NCBI GenBank assembly: GCA_022560025.1
Contig: JAFISE010000094.1
Coordinates: 1-64,000 of the forward strand
Direction: 5' to 3'
From: Stagonosporopsis chrysanthemi
Lineage: Eukaryota; Ascomycota; Dothideomycetes; Pleosporales; Didymellaceae
DNA length: 64,000 bases
Within the stretch, counting starts at the first letter, position 1, and each line of letters begins with the position of its first letter. Position numbers and translations under genes: made by a program. Positions 33,652 to 45,071 of this stretch are shown one piece after another. The notes under the pieces are model-generated. The model was not told the origin of the DNA. It was given only the letters and a program-made list of their open reading frames with translations, and searched no databases.

Positions 33652-34001
33652 TTTGTGCAGTGTGTGGAGGGTCGTGATGAGCAACGGCAGTAAATTGTGG
33701 TAACTTTTTGAGGTTACCAAAGCTTCTTGACATCAGTGCTTGGCGAACCATGACCGCGGCCAAAATGTTACTCGCCGCTATCGGCATGAAATGGGCACTT
33801 GTCTTTCCTCCACATTGTAAAGTTCGCGCATTATTTGCGCGCATTACGTTTCTTTCTCTTCAGCTGTTCCGTGAAGTCGTACTGCCATTGCGTGTTGTAT
33901 TGTACAAACGTCATCGCGACGAGTCATCGCGGGAGCTCTGAGCTTGAGCACACGACTTCAAGAAGGCAACCCTTTCACATTTCTGACATTGCATATTCAC
34001 A
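33652..34001. promoter_or_regulatory. Shared divergent promoter of MAM33 and CTP1
   Basis: Only 350 bases separate the two start codons, both of nuclear-encoded mitochondrial proteins. No classical TATA box seen. Confidence 0.6.
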
Positions 34002-35141
34002 ATGGCGACAGCACCTTCAGAAAAGAAGAAGGTATTGTATGGGTGTGTCCATGCTGTGACGTACGTGGACTGATCTCAGGGCAGGCGAGTGCTATGCGCT
34101 CGATTCTGGCAGGCGCAACTGCCGGAGCTGTAGAAATTTGTGAGTGAAAAGCACGGATTCCTCGAAACATTGCTAACTTGAATATTGCAGCCATCACATA
34201 TCCTGCTGAATGTACGCATACTCTACCAGAAGTGAATACGAACCATCTGACCTCTCTCCAGTCGCGAAGACAAGATCCCAGCTCAACCGGCGGTTAGCAG
34301 ACGGCCAGAAGCTACCATGGCCGCCGTTTGGCAAGCAATGGTATGCAGGGTGCACGACTTTGATCATTGGCAATTCGTTGAAGGCAGGCATAAGATTTGT
34401 CGCGTTTGACGCGTACAAGAACATGCTGGCAGACGCTGAAGGAAAGATTTCTGGGCCGGCGACAGTCATTGCAGGATTTGGTGCAGGCGCTACAGAGTCT
34501 CTGCTCGCTGTCACCCCTTTCGAGAGCATCAAAACACAGCTGTAAGAGTTGCGCATACAACGTGACGGTTTTTGGCTGACATATGGCGCAGTATCGACGA
34601 TCGCAAATCTGCAAACCCTCGTATGCGCGGTTTCCTCCACGGCTCAAGACTCATCGCCCAAGAGAAGGGCATCCGCGGCTTCTTTCAAGGCTTCATTCCC
34701 ACCACAGCCCGTCAAGCTGCCAACTCAGCAGTCCGATTCTCCAGTTACACATCGCTGAAGCAGCTGGCGCAATCATACGTTGCTCCAGGCGAGAAGCTGG
34801 GAGCTGTCAGCACCTTTGGTCTTGGAGGTCTTGCTGGTATCATCACTGTTTACACAACCATGCCCATCGACACGGTTAAGACCCGGATGCAATCGATAGA
34901 GGCGCGTAGTGCGTATAAGAACAGCTTGGACTGTGTGGTTAAGATTTTCAAGAACGAGGGCATCCTTACATTCTGGTCAGGCGCTCTTCCTAGGCTGGGG
35001 CGTCTGATCCTGAGTGGTGGCATCGTTTTTACTATGTAAGTCTGCGATTTCGTATTAATGACACGTTGCTAACGGGTTGCCAGGTACGAGAAGTCGATGG
35101 AGTTCATGGATAGGCTCGACCCTCAGGGGCGATACATCTAA
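34002..35141 (+). CDS. CTP1: Mitochondrial tricarboxylate (citrate) carrier
   Basis: Six exons, 34002-34031, 34085-34139, 34191-34211, 34262-34541, 34592-35035 and 35084-35141, join to 295 residues, the usual length. The third is a 21-base microexon encoding ITYPAE with split codons. All three carrier signatures are present: PAEFAKTRSQL, TPFESIKTQL and MPIDTVKTRMQ, each ending a first repeat helix. The ending YEKSMEFMDRLDPQGRYI is typical. The carrier exchanges citrate for malate across the inner membrane and supplies cytosolic acetyl-CoA for fatty-acid synthesis. All junctions are GT-AG; the acceptor of exon 2 was chosen at 34084 because it alone gives the conserved ASAMRSILAGATAGAVEI. It shares a promoter region with MAM33. 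Confidence 0.95.
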
Positions 35142-36964
35142 CAGCAATGAGCTATGCAGTACGATATTCAAGTATACAATTTTGACTTCCGACTGCGCTT
35201 CAAAGGTCGTTCAAATTCACTACTACAGCACCACAGCCTTCCTATCCTGGCAGTTCCATTTAGACCACCACTGATCCTATCGGATAGTTTATCAACGCAA
35301 AGGCGGCCACTGTGGTCACAGACAGAGTGACCTGTAGGTGTAAGAATCAACTTCCAGATAAGCCTCCAGCGTGGCAACCCCTTTCGTATCATAAACCCAA
35401 GCATAAATTCTTGGCGGCACGATTCCGTACGATGATGACCAACTCAACTAGCAGTGACCAGGTGATGGCACTAAGCAGCATTACTGGTCTCTGCAACATG
35501 TACAACTGCAGCTTCTTTGAGAACGGTGCAAGCACCGACGCGGTCATACCGGCAAGACGATTAGGAAGTCCTCTCAATCTTTGGAGGTGCTTTCCATGGC
35601 GGCAAAGAGAGATAGTCTGCTGGGAAGCTGATGCTACAATTGACAAGGCTATGACTGAAAATGCGTAGAGGATTAGCCCTATCTAAGCACAGCCCTTTTG
35701 TGATTATCGACCACAAGAACACTACGCTGACAACAGTGGCGAGCAGAGCGGCTTTTCTTTGTGAAGAGCGCAGCTTATCTGTGGGGACATCCTATCACGT
35801 TCTCAGTACCGAGTTCCTGCGCAATAACGAATTTGGCCTTTCCCTGGTGTCTCTGGCGTGCAGGAAGTCTTCTAGCGCGTGTGCCGTTGTGCTTGGTAGA
35901 AGCCTGGTGTAGCACTCAAGGTAAGGCTGACAAGCTCTGCTACTTCGGGTGCCTTCGCCATTGTTTTGGAAGGTTGAGGCACGCATGATGAGACTTCTCA
36001 CCAAAAGTCGCCGTATATCGGCCAGCATATATGTACGTATCTGGGCAACAGCCTTCCAACAAACCGACATGGCGGTCAGACTTGCGCGTAGTAGCCCTCC
36101 GCAGCTCCTCAGTTCTGTATAGATTCCGATCCTCGGGTGCTCTTCTCTGATACGTTCACAAATCCAATAATATATTACTTTGACGTTCATCGTCCACAGA
36201 TTGGCGAAGACTGAGGTGCTTATCAAACCACCAGGACACCATCATTGGCACCCCATAGAAATCGGCAGCTGCGGATGGCAACGGACATATACTGGACGGC
36301 AGAAAGTCATTACAGTGCTAGACTCCGCGGCGCCGCTTTCCAACGTCTGAGGAGGGATAAACAATAAATCCTTGATGCCTGCTGTTCGGTATTTCTCTTT
36401 TGGCCATTCAAGGCAGCGCGTCACGAACGCGTCTAGGGCGTGAGTGGGGCATGCTCCGTAAAGTGGGCTGCTCCTGCTGTCCGTCTCTTGCTAAACCCAA
36501 CGTCGTTATGTTTGACCCACAGCAAGTCCTCAAGAACACGAATATAGTCAATTACATATCACTCCTACCAGACATATTGCAGTGCAGGTAGAGAGAAAAG
36601 GCCCAAATCTGTACTGATCAGATGGGACGGGCAACCGAGGTTGGCCTACGTCAGCACCAGTCGAGGATGGTGGGGTTGTTGATCGCGGGATAGATGGTAT
36701 GCGAGCACGCAATTCCGACTAGAGATCACAACAGGAAGCTTGATGATTTGACAGCATCTTGAGGAGACAAATGTCTTGGGCGGGTAGGGATGAGGGGTAG
36801 ATATAAAGTTTTGCAATTGCGCACTTAGAGGGTGAATCGCACTTCGTACCAGTCAATTGGGCAACATTTACACCTTACAAGCTTCAGCTTCACAACAGTG
36901 CTTCCTTTGACCTCTTGTGTCTTTCTGTTTACATACGATTAGTCTTACCTGAAGGCTTCATGCA
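35142..36964. other. Intergenic region with no gene seen
   Basis: About 1.8 kb with only short unconserved frames. A TATAAA lies at 36802-36807, 158 bases before the dioxygenase ATG, and the last 100 bases are pyrimidine-rich, as expected for its promoter and leader. Confidence 0.5.
36802..36807 (+). promoter_or_regulatory. TATA box candidate of the dioxygenase gene
   Basis: TATAAA within GATATAAAGTTTT, about 158 bases upstream of the start codon. Distance and AT flank fit a fungal core promoter and hint at inducible expression. Confidence 0.45.
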
Positions 36965-38221
36965 ATGGCTCCTGCCTTGACATCATCGGCGCCTACAGCT
37001 CCTCACGAGCTGTCGAAGGGTCTGGCCAACAACAAGGTGGACAAGAACATTTTCCCTGACGGCATCCGCACATCGGGACAACACGAGCCTCTCTTCGACC
37101 AGCTCCACCCATACGAAGACTTCCCAAAAGAGATCACAGGGCCTACTGCGTGGTCAAAATCCGATTACCAGAACAACCCTGAGCGCTGGACACATGTCTT
37201 CTCCGAGTCTGAAGTCGCTGAGATCTCTGGCGCCGCCGATAAGTTCATTGCCTCTGGGGAGCCGCTAACCGGCATCACAAAAGAGAAGTTCCAGCTCCCG
37301 GAATTCAGCCAATTCCTCGAGCCCCTTCGCAAGGAGATCATTGATGGCAAGGGTTTCATCCTGTTCAAAGGCCTGCCTGTCGGCGAGTGGGGGAACCAGA
37401 AGTCTGCTGTTGCATACATGGGTCTTGGAACATACCTTGGATACTTCGTGAGCCAAAATTCGCGTGGACATGTTCTTGGACACGTCAAGGATCTCGGCGA
37501 GGATGCAACTCAGATCGACAAGGTGCGCATCTACCGCACCAACGCACGACAATTCTTCCATGCCGACGATTCGGATCTTGTCGGTCTGTTGTGCATTGCC
37601 AAGTCGCTCGAGGGTGGTGAGAGTGATCTGGTGAGCAGCCACGAGGTCTGGAACGTGCTGCAGAAGGAGCATCCCGATGTTGCTAGGCTCTTGACTGAGC
37701 CCATCTGGTACTTTGATCGTAAGGGGGAGACGAGCAAGGGTCAGCAGGAGTGGATCCGAACCAGTGTGTTCTACCTCGAGACCGGCGACAACCCGCGGGT
37801 GTACTCCAAGTAAGTCTACATCGCTGCTGAAGTCAGTCACAATTCTAATTCAATCAGGTGGGACCCATACTACGTCAAGTCCCTGACCCGCTTCAGCGAT
37901 AAGGGTCTCATCCCTGCGCTCTCCCCCGAACAGGTTCGCGCCGCTTCCATCCTCGACGAGACCTGCCTACGCCTTGCTCTTCACATGATATTGGATATTG
38001 GAGACATTCAGTTCCTGTCTAACAACCACGTTCTTCACGCTAGAACGGCGTACAAGGACTTTCCCCCACCGGCGCCCCGCAGGCACTTGATGAGGCTCTG
38101 GCTGAGCACACCAGAGGATGAGGGTGGCTGGAAGCTGCCCTTCCACGACAGCAAGGACAAGAAGAGGGGTGGCATCCAGGTCAACGACACACCACCTGTG
38201 GCCCCTTACGATGCCGAGTGA
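36965..38221 (+). CDS. TfdA/TauD-family Fe(II)/2-oxoglutarate dioxygenase
   Basis: Exons 36965-37809 and 37858-38221 join (AA|G TGG) to 402 residues. The double-stranded beta-helix core contains the metal-binding HxD as His199-Ala-Asp201 in RQFFHADDSDLVGL, preceded by GFILFKGLPVGEW and the LGTYLGYFVSQN segment. The distal His is likely His342 in NNHVLHARTAY, and the 2-oxoglutarate-binding Arg lies in the PRRHLMRLWLS stretch. These are the expected iron and co-substrate ligands, so the enzyme should be active. Members of this fungal group are annotated as TauD/TfdA or clavaminate synthase-like; the substrate is unknown and may be a small carboxylate, sulfonate or metabolite. The 48-base intron is standard. 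No cluster of related genes surrounds it. Confidence 0.9.
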
Positions 38222-38579
38222 GAGTGAGACTGCGTGATCGTACATCCCATAGATTTCTCAACCTCAGTATATAGATACTAGGTCATTATTTGATACCAGT
38301 GATTCGTTGTTCCAAGTGGTATCAAGCTTCATTTGTGCGAACTTGCACTTTACCTATACATATGCCCAAGGATGCCGAACGCCGCGCTTGCTGCGCAAAT
38401 TCGCGCGTGGTAGTCGCGCGAACTGATTTTCAAGCCATCTCTTGTAGGGATCGCAGGCATTGTGCGATTCCACTGCTGTAGGCCCCATCTCCGTGTCGGC
38501 AGCAAATCCAACTTCTTGCCAATCGCCTGAGCCCCTATCGCATGGCCTCTAGATCTTTGAGCCGTGTCCTTTCTCACGC
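38222..38579. other. Convergent 3' region between dioxygenase and SmD1
   Basis: No gene seen. A TGATACC/GGTATCA inverted repeat at about 38299-38326 could form a small hairpin near the dioxygenase 3' end. Confidence 0.45.
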
Positions 38580-39022
38580 CTAGAACCCTCGGCCACGGCC
38601 TCCACCACGACCTCCACCACGGCCACGACCACCGCCGCGACCTCTTCCACCGCGCCCTCGGTCACCGCCACGGCCTCCTCGGTCCGCCTCTTTCCTCGCC
38701 TTGTTCTTCGGCTTTGGCGCATCATCGATAAGCAACGTGTCGAGCGGCAGAGAGTCGGGTAGAATGATGTAGCGAACTGTCGAACCGCGCACGGTCATGG
38801 TGTCGAGGGTCACGGTGTCCCGGTTCTTCGGTGTGTACTTGACTGCTCGTAGCGCAACGTTCATAAGCGGCGTAACAGCGGTGATGGTGCCATTGACGAT
38901 AGTGCCATTCTTGAGCTCGACAGTAACAGTCTCGTTCTGGCATTTCATGAGGAATCTGTACGTTGATCAGTTGCAGCTCGCTTTAGGTGTGGTTTGAGAG
39001 GCTGCGACCTGACGAGCTTCAT
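38580..39022 (-). CDS. SMD1: Spliceosomal Sm protein D1
   Basis: Exon 1 (39009-39022) encodes MKLV plus a split Arg; exon 2 is 38580-38955, giving 129 residues. The start [20 protein letters not shown] is the canonical SmD1 opening. Sm1 continues with [20 protein letters not shown] and Sm2 with [20 protein letters not shown]. The C-terminus is a long GRG/RGG repeat ([20 protein letters not shown]), as in SmD1 where Arg methylation aids SMN/PRMT5-assisted assembly of the snRNP core ring. Without the 14-base first exon the frame would start internally at MKCQNE, so splicing of this tiny exon decides the true start. The intron is 53 bases. Confidence 0.96.
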
Positions 39023-40186
39023 GATTGCGAGTTTTTTGGCAATATGATTGGGTGTTCGAGGCAATTTATTCGGTCAACCAAGCGCGCCGTGTTTGCGATC
39101 ACGTTGTGGGTTGTGGTTACGTTGTGAGGTTAGCTGGTGGAAGCGTCGCAGCTACCCAGAAATTACGGCAAGGCAGCGAGAGGCTTGGCGATATCACGTG
39201 CGCACACCTTCACGACCTTCGAATCACTGATTCTGATTCTGTCTCACGAACGCATAACCCTGAAGATCTTATAGGATCTTATGTCTGAAAACGTTTTTCT
39301 CTATTCGAACGTTATTGGCGCGTTCGCATCGGTTCTGTCGCATCGCTGTTCAGCTGGCAGAACAGTGACCAGAATTGTCAATTTAGAATGGAACGCCAGC
39401 GACAATACATTACTGAATAACGATGGCTTCAAGCGACTACAGTCCTTTCCTTGATGATTTAACGCATGAAAGGCGCGATCAAAGTCATGCGATATACCCA
39501 CGCAAGGTTTCTGGCAGAGGTCAACTCACTTTTTCGAATGGTCATTGTCCCAACCTCGTAACAAGTCTGGCCCTAAACTTCTCGAAGGTGTGAGTAACAG
39601 CTCTGCAACAACACCAGAGTTGCTCGAGCTAGCAGCATCAAGTTCGGAAGTTAATCGACTTTCCGACTCTATGTCTTGGTTTCGGGATGCACAACAGCCT
39701 ATCTGGACGGCTACCATTGGCCTACGGATAATGATTTGCACTCCTACCTATGACAAGATCACTCAGAACAACCTCCAGCAACCGCGCATCGCAGTGTTTC
39801 CGCCTCTTGTGGGGCTCCTTTGTCGCTTCAGAATCGTTGCCTTGCGCCTGTCTCCACTTTTGCACTCCCCTTCGCTAAGGATGTCTATATCTGCCGTAGG
39901 GCAGCCTCTCCAGTGGATGCGGCTTGAAAGAATAATATGCACTACGTCAGGCTATTGGCGGTAGAAGAGTGCGGGATGGTTCCACGCCTCCGGGTTTACC
40001 GCAATCCCCAGATTCTTTCCCCGCATTGGCATGGTGGGCACGGAAGCAATGCTCGGTTGCGGTGTGCTTGCGCATGACTGTTGCATGGTCAAGATCGTCC
40101 AGTGTGATCTACGTATAAGATGATAATCACGATCGGTAGAAACCTGCATCGGCATCCTACGGACTCTCCTTCATCACCGTGTCAAT
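39023..40186. other. Divergent region between SmD1 and the MFS permease, no gene seen
   Basis: About 1.2 kb. Short direct repeat GGATCTTA occurs twice at about 39262-39281. Frames on both strands at 39.5-40.1 kb have no recognisable domain. Confidence 0.45.
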
Positions 40187-41886
40187 ATGGCTGAGCTTAG
40201 GAAGCCCAGCGTCTCAGAAGATAAGGTCGAAGTTATCAACGACACTGCCGGAACACACATAGATGCTATCGCAGAGAAGAGATTATTGCGGAAGTGCGAT
40301 TTTTACGTCCTACCGCCCTTATTCGTACTATTCCTGCTTGCCTTTCTCGACAGTAAGTAGGGCGCCGCATACCAATATCTACACTAAACTTCCTCAGGAA
40401 CCAACATTGGAAATGCAAGGATTCAAGGGCTCGAAGCAGACCTCGACATGCGAGGTAGTGACTACAACATTGCACTGTTCATCTTCTTCATCCCGTACAT
40501 CATATTTGAAGTGCCCTCAAATATTGTGCTGAAGAGGATGAGACCATCCACATGGCTATCGCTTATAATGATACTTTGGGGAATATCAACCATCGGCATG
40601 GGCCTAGTGAAGAACTTCGAAGGTCTGATTGCTATGCGTGTCCTGCTTGGCTTTTTTGAAGCCGGCCTATTCCCCGGTAAGCAGCCAACTGAGCTTCTAC
40701 ATCTGAACTTGGTTGTACTAACACCAGAAGGTTGCGTCTACCTCATCTCCATGTACTACAAGCGCTATGAGCTGCAATGGCGTCTGACGCTCTTTTTCAC
40801 GGCGTCGATTATCGCTGGAGCGTTCGGTGGTGTAAGTTGCTCTACCCACATGTATTGCATCGCTGACGTTGTCTAGTTACTGGCTTTTGCAATTGCGAAG
40901 ATGGACGGGATTGCAGGTCACGGTGGCTGGAGGTAGATCTCACCCAACGAGTAGAACGGCCATGTACTGACGCTGCCCTTCAGATGGATTTTCATCATCG
41001 AAGGAATCGTTACAGTCGTGATGGGTTTTGTCACAAAGTTCTGGTGTGCAGATTGGCCAGAAACCGCGCGCTTCCTCAACGAGGACGAACGAGCGCTGCT
41101 CATCGCACGCCTCAGTTCTGACACAGGAGATGCCGTCATGAATCGTCTCGACAAGAGGGCTGCTCGCCGTATTTTCTCAGACCCGAAGATCTGGTTAGGA
41201 ACTCTGGCATACTTTGGTGAGCTACATCACCACCGCATCAAGCTTCCAAGCTAACTTTTACAAAAGGCATTGTCAACACGGGCTATGCTGGCTCCTTCTT
41301 CGTCCCAACCATCGTAAAAGAGCTCGGTTATACATCCTCCATGGCGCAAATTCGTTCCATTCCAATCTTCGTTGTTGCGACTGTCACCGCAGTCATTGCA
41401 GCATACGTGTCCGACCGCATTCGGAATCGATATTGGCTCACCATGCTAGGTCTGGTCGTTGCTTCCACGGGATATATCATGCTGCTGGCGCAAAACAACC
41501 TTTCTGCAGGCGTCAAATATTTTGCTTTATTCCTCGTCGTACCAGGTGGTTACATCACACAGCCCATTGTGCTAGTATGGATGTCGAATCTCGTCTCAGG
41601 ACACTACAAACGGTCCGTTTCATCTGGACTTCAGGTAGGGCTCGGTAATTTGGGTGGGATCGTGGCGTCAAACGTTTTCTTTATATCAGAGGCACCGAAG
41701 TACCCAACTGGATACGGTGTAAGCCTGGGTATGTTATGGATCTGCGGTGCTGCCTGCACAGCACTTTTCTTCCTTGTCAAGACTGAGAATAAGAAGAGAG
41801 ACCGAGGTGAGAGAGATTGGAGGCTCGAAGAACCGGATGCAGACAACCTTGGTGATGATCACCCCCATTTTAGGCTCACTACATAG
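40187..41886 (+). CDS. MFS anion permease, allantoate-permease (Dal5/ACS) type
   Basis: Six exons (40187-40352, 40398-40676, 40731-40831, 40877-40932, 40984-41216, 41267-41886) join to 484 residues. The N-terminal cytosolic part is about 35 residues (AEKRLLRKCDFYVLPPLFVL opens TM1). The fungal ACS hallmarks follow: LDRTNIGNARIQGLEADLDM, IFFIPYIIFEVPSNIVLKRM, and the loop MRVLLGFFEAGLFPGCVYLI with SMYYKRYELQWRL. The second half has the expected helices, including SGLQVGLGNLGGIVASNVFF. The tail is charged and short. Relatives carry allantoate, nicotinate, pantothenate, biotin or other organic anions by proton symport; the substrate here is unresolved. Introns are about 45-54 bases. No sugar or drug signature is present. 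Confidence 0.9.
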
Positions 41887-42746
41887 ACCGGAAGTTGAGG
41901 GTGCGAGTGAGGATAATTTCAATGATCGTAGATCACTTTTAACGAGGAGCCTGAGCTTACATAAAACCGGCTCTGTCGATCCTGCTCAAACGTTGTGTAA
42001 GTGACCTTTTCTGATGCTTCACCAGCATACGCACGCCCATCAATATCAGTCCACCACCATTAAACTCTTTAAAGAATGTATCAGAGTCAGCTTGCGTGTG
42101 GTCTTATGTCTCGATGCACAGTTCTGCCCCGAGGGTAGTCGCAGCGCCGAGGTGCGGTCTATTCTAGTCACACAAGAGTTTGGTGGCTGGCGTCGCCGTT
42201 ATTTGACAAGGAGGCTTAGATTTGGTCTCGATAAAATCTGGTAGCTGGCATTGCAACGGTCGCAAAGGACGACCAGCCACCAATTTTTCCTGTCGTGAGT
42301 CGTGACGAAGTCATCAGCCGGTCAGCAGTAGGTCTCCGCGTCAGCTCTGGACAAGTTGACCATCACATACAATCTCTCGGATCAGATGACATGAATTACT
42401 TCTTCCTTTGACGCATCGACTGGACGCATTAAGCCGCACATGTCGTACGCAGTACTATAGCTGCCGTGAGAAAGAGCCGCAGGGCTTGCTTTCGAGACCT
42501 GCATAGCCGTCCTCGTGGCTGGACCAATCCTGAATTGGAGAGACAACTTCCGGAATGATACTTGACGGGTGCACCTAGCCCGATGAAACAATGAGGAATG
42601 ACACCTGCAGGTACCAAGGGAGGAGAACGGGGAGCAATACGCGGCCAAGGGAGGATGAGCGTGCGGGGTATGAAAGGCTCAAGAATCCGCGTAAGTTGGG
42701 ATATGATGTGCGAATAAGGTAATCTGGACACTCGTTGGTATTCAAG
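41887..42746. other. Permease 3' region and chitinase promoter
   Basis: About 0.86 kb. No gene seen; minus-strand frames here lack domains. Confidence 0.45.
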
Positions 42747-44533
42747 ATGTTGGTGAGTTGATTGAACAGCGGTGGTGGTGGTCGGGAAGGCGCGTGCTGA
42801 CTGGTTGCGTCGCTAGCGCGTACGTTCATTACAGTGGTTTTGCTTAACCATCATCCTTCTTTCGACAAACGCGTTCGCGCAAAGTTCATCATCGGAGGAT
42901 GAATGCGACTGGTACTGTTGGGTGGAGAATAGACTCGACAGGCTGGAGCAGCAAGTTGTCAGGCTAACTTCGCTTCTTGTAAGTTTGACGATTCCCAATT
43001 CCGAACCTCCTGTGATCGAGACAGTGTCCATGCTGACTTCTGGCAGTCTGGATCGAACAACGGCGGCAAGCCTTCTTACTCTCAGCGACCTACACAATAT
43101 ACCACAAGCACTACGCAACGCTACTCGACCTCGTTCGGAACACCATATGTAAGGTACCAACAATGGACTGAAATTCGTACCTCACACTCACTTCTGTGAA
43201 GATCACTACAACTGCAAGAACCAGCTATTCTGCGCAGCCCACAAAAACGTCATCCAAACAGATTGTGACAGTCTCTACTACAGGTCAGGCTTCATACCCT
43301 ACGGACGTGGATTCTCGCGATGGGTATCGGGCTATCGGATACTTCGGCAACTGGGACATATACGCAAGGAAGTTCTTCCCGCAGAACATCCCAGCCGACA
43401 AGCTTACTCATGTGCTCTATTCCTTCGCCGACAACAAAGACGATGGCACGGTCTTTTTCACCGACACGTATGCAGACACCGACATTCATTATGCAGGTGA
43501 CTCGTGGTCAGAGAGCGGCAATAACGTGTATGGTGCTGTGAAACAACTTCAGCTCTTGAAAGCGAAGAACCGTAACCTCAAGATCATGCTCAGCATCGGT
43601 GGATGGACCTATACCAATACGAACAAGCACATGGACAAGCCCATGTCCAGCGCTGCTGGCCGTCAGAGATTTGCAGACAGTTGCGTAGCCATGATTCGCG
43701 ACTATGGGTTTGATGGTATTGACATTGACTGGGAGTATCCTCAAAACGTCGAGCAGGGCGGCCAATTGCTCGACGTTCTTAAGCGAACCCGCAAAGCCCT
43801 CGACGACTATGCTAACACCCTCATTTATGAAGATGGCCATGGGGAGTCCGAGAAACCACGCTTCGAGCTATCCATTGCTGCGCCCGCAGGCGAGTCTAAC
43901 TACAAGAACATGCCTCTTCGCGAGATCAGCCAAGTCCTCGACTTCATCAATCTCATGGCGTACGACTACGCCGGCAGCTGGGATAAGACCTCAGGTCATG
44001 CGCAGAATCTATACAAGTCGCGCTCGAACCCCGCCTCGACGCCCTTCAACACCTTCGACGTCGTGCAGGCGTACTTCAATGCGGGCGTTTCCCCTTCCAA
44101 AATCACTCTCGGCATGCCCATCTACGGGCGCGCGTTCACCAGCACTGCAGGCCTGGGCCAGCCGTATAACGGCAACGGCAAGGGTAGCTGGGAAGGCGGA
44201 GTCTACGACTGGAAAGAGCTCCCGCTGAACAATGCACCGGTGTACTACGACCAGGAAGCCGGGGGCACATACAGTTATGACAACAGCACGGGCATGCTCG
44301 TCAGCTACGACACGGTGGACATGGCGCTCAAGAAGACCGAGTGGCTGAAGAAGACGAAGCTAGGTGGTGCCATGTGGTGGGAGCTCAGCGGCGACCGCTA
44401 CGATGGCTCCGGGCTGATTGACAATGTGGTCAAGTCCCTTGCTGGTAGGGATGGGAGGGGCATTCAGCAGAAGAGTAACTGGCTGCGCTACCCGGACAGC
44501 AAGTTCGACAATATCAAGGCGCTTGGGAAGTAG
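42747..44533 (+). CDS. Secreted GH18 chitinase with coiled-coil and Ser/Thr linker
   Basis: Exons 42747-42752, 42835-42978, 43047-43148 and 43202-44533 give 527 residues. The 6-base first coding exon (Met-Leu) joins WFCLTIILLSTNAFA to form a signal peptide, cleaved before QSSSSEDE. Next comes a Cys-containing segment and a short heptad helix (CDWYCWVENRLDRLEQQVVR), then a Ser/Thr/Tyr-rich linker (about 51-115). The GH18 barrel starts near residue 122 (GYRAIGYFGNWDIYARKFFP). The catalytic DxxDxDxE reads DGIDIDWE with Glu262 as acid, preceded by the strand-3 SIGGW motif. Later motifs include MAYDYAGSW, GMPIYGRAF and GGAMWWELSGD. It should hydrolyse chitin outside the cell (wall remodelling, autolysis or nutrition). 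Assigning the signal peptide depends on the splice model; the catalytic part alone is certain. Confidence 0.9.
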
Positions 44534-45071
44534 TGGCGTGGGTCAATAGTTTGAGTCTGATTTGCATCTTTGGCGTTCATGCATGTTTGGTGGTATGGGT
44601 CTGTGTCTGTGTCTGGGTCTAGATTCCGGTCGTGCGGTGCGGGTTGTGTTATATAGGTAGATATATACTTCGCATAAAACTCGCTTAGACGAATGTCGAC
44701 GTGTGCCCGAACAGGTGGTCTGTGGAGAGTGTGGGTTTCACGGTGGTGGAGACGCGGTGCAGGATTGCCGTGTACGTAAGACCGAGGTTCAACCAGACCT
44801 GGCTGGCTTAACCTGTACCTTCGTACTACCATATGCTTATTAGCGATAGCGAGATTTTATCGAGAACTCATGCATTGGCGATACGTTTCAATGAGATTCG
44901 ATATTTCGACATAGGTGGGGATGCAGACGCATGCTCGAGGCCCTGAAAGACCGGCCCACATGTAAAGAGGTATAGTACGCCGATGCCTGTTCAACGATAA
45001 ATACATCCAAAGAACAATGCCGTTCCAACGCCAAAATGCACCGTACATGCCTTCGTTGATGAGGATTTCTT
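44534..45071. other. Convergent 3' region of chitinase and J-protein
   Basis: About 0.54 kb with no gene seen. A GTCTGTGTCTGTGTCTGG microrepeat lies at about 44600. Confidence 0.45.

Noticed and set aside
40187..44533. Transporter plus chitinase plus dioxygenase as a biosynthetic cluster
   Set aside because: No backbone synthase or other tailoring enzymes, and interspersed housekeeping genes; neighbours appear unrelated.
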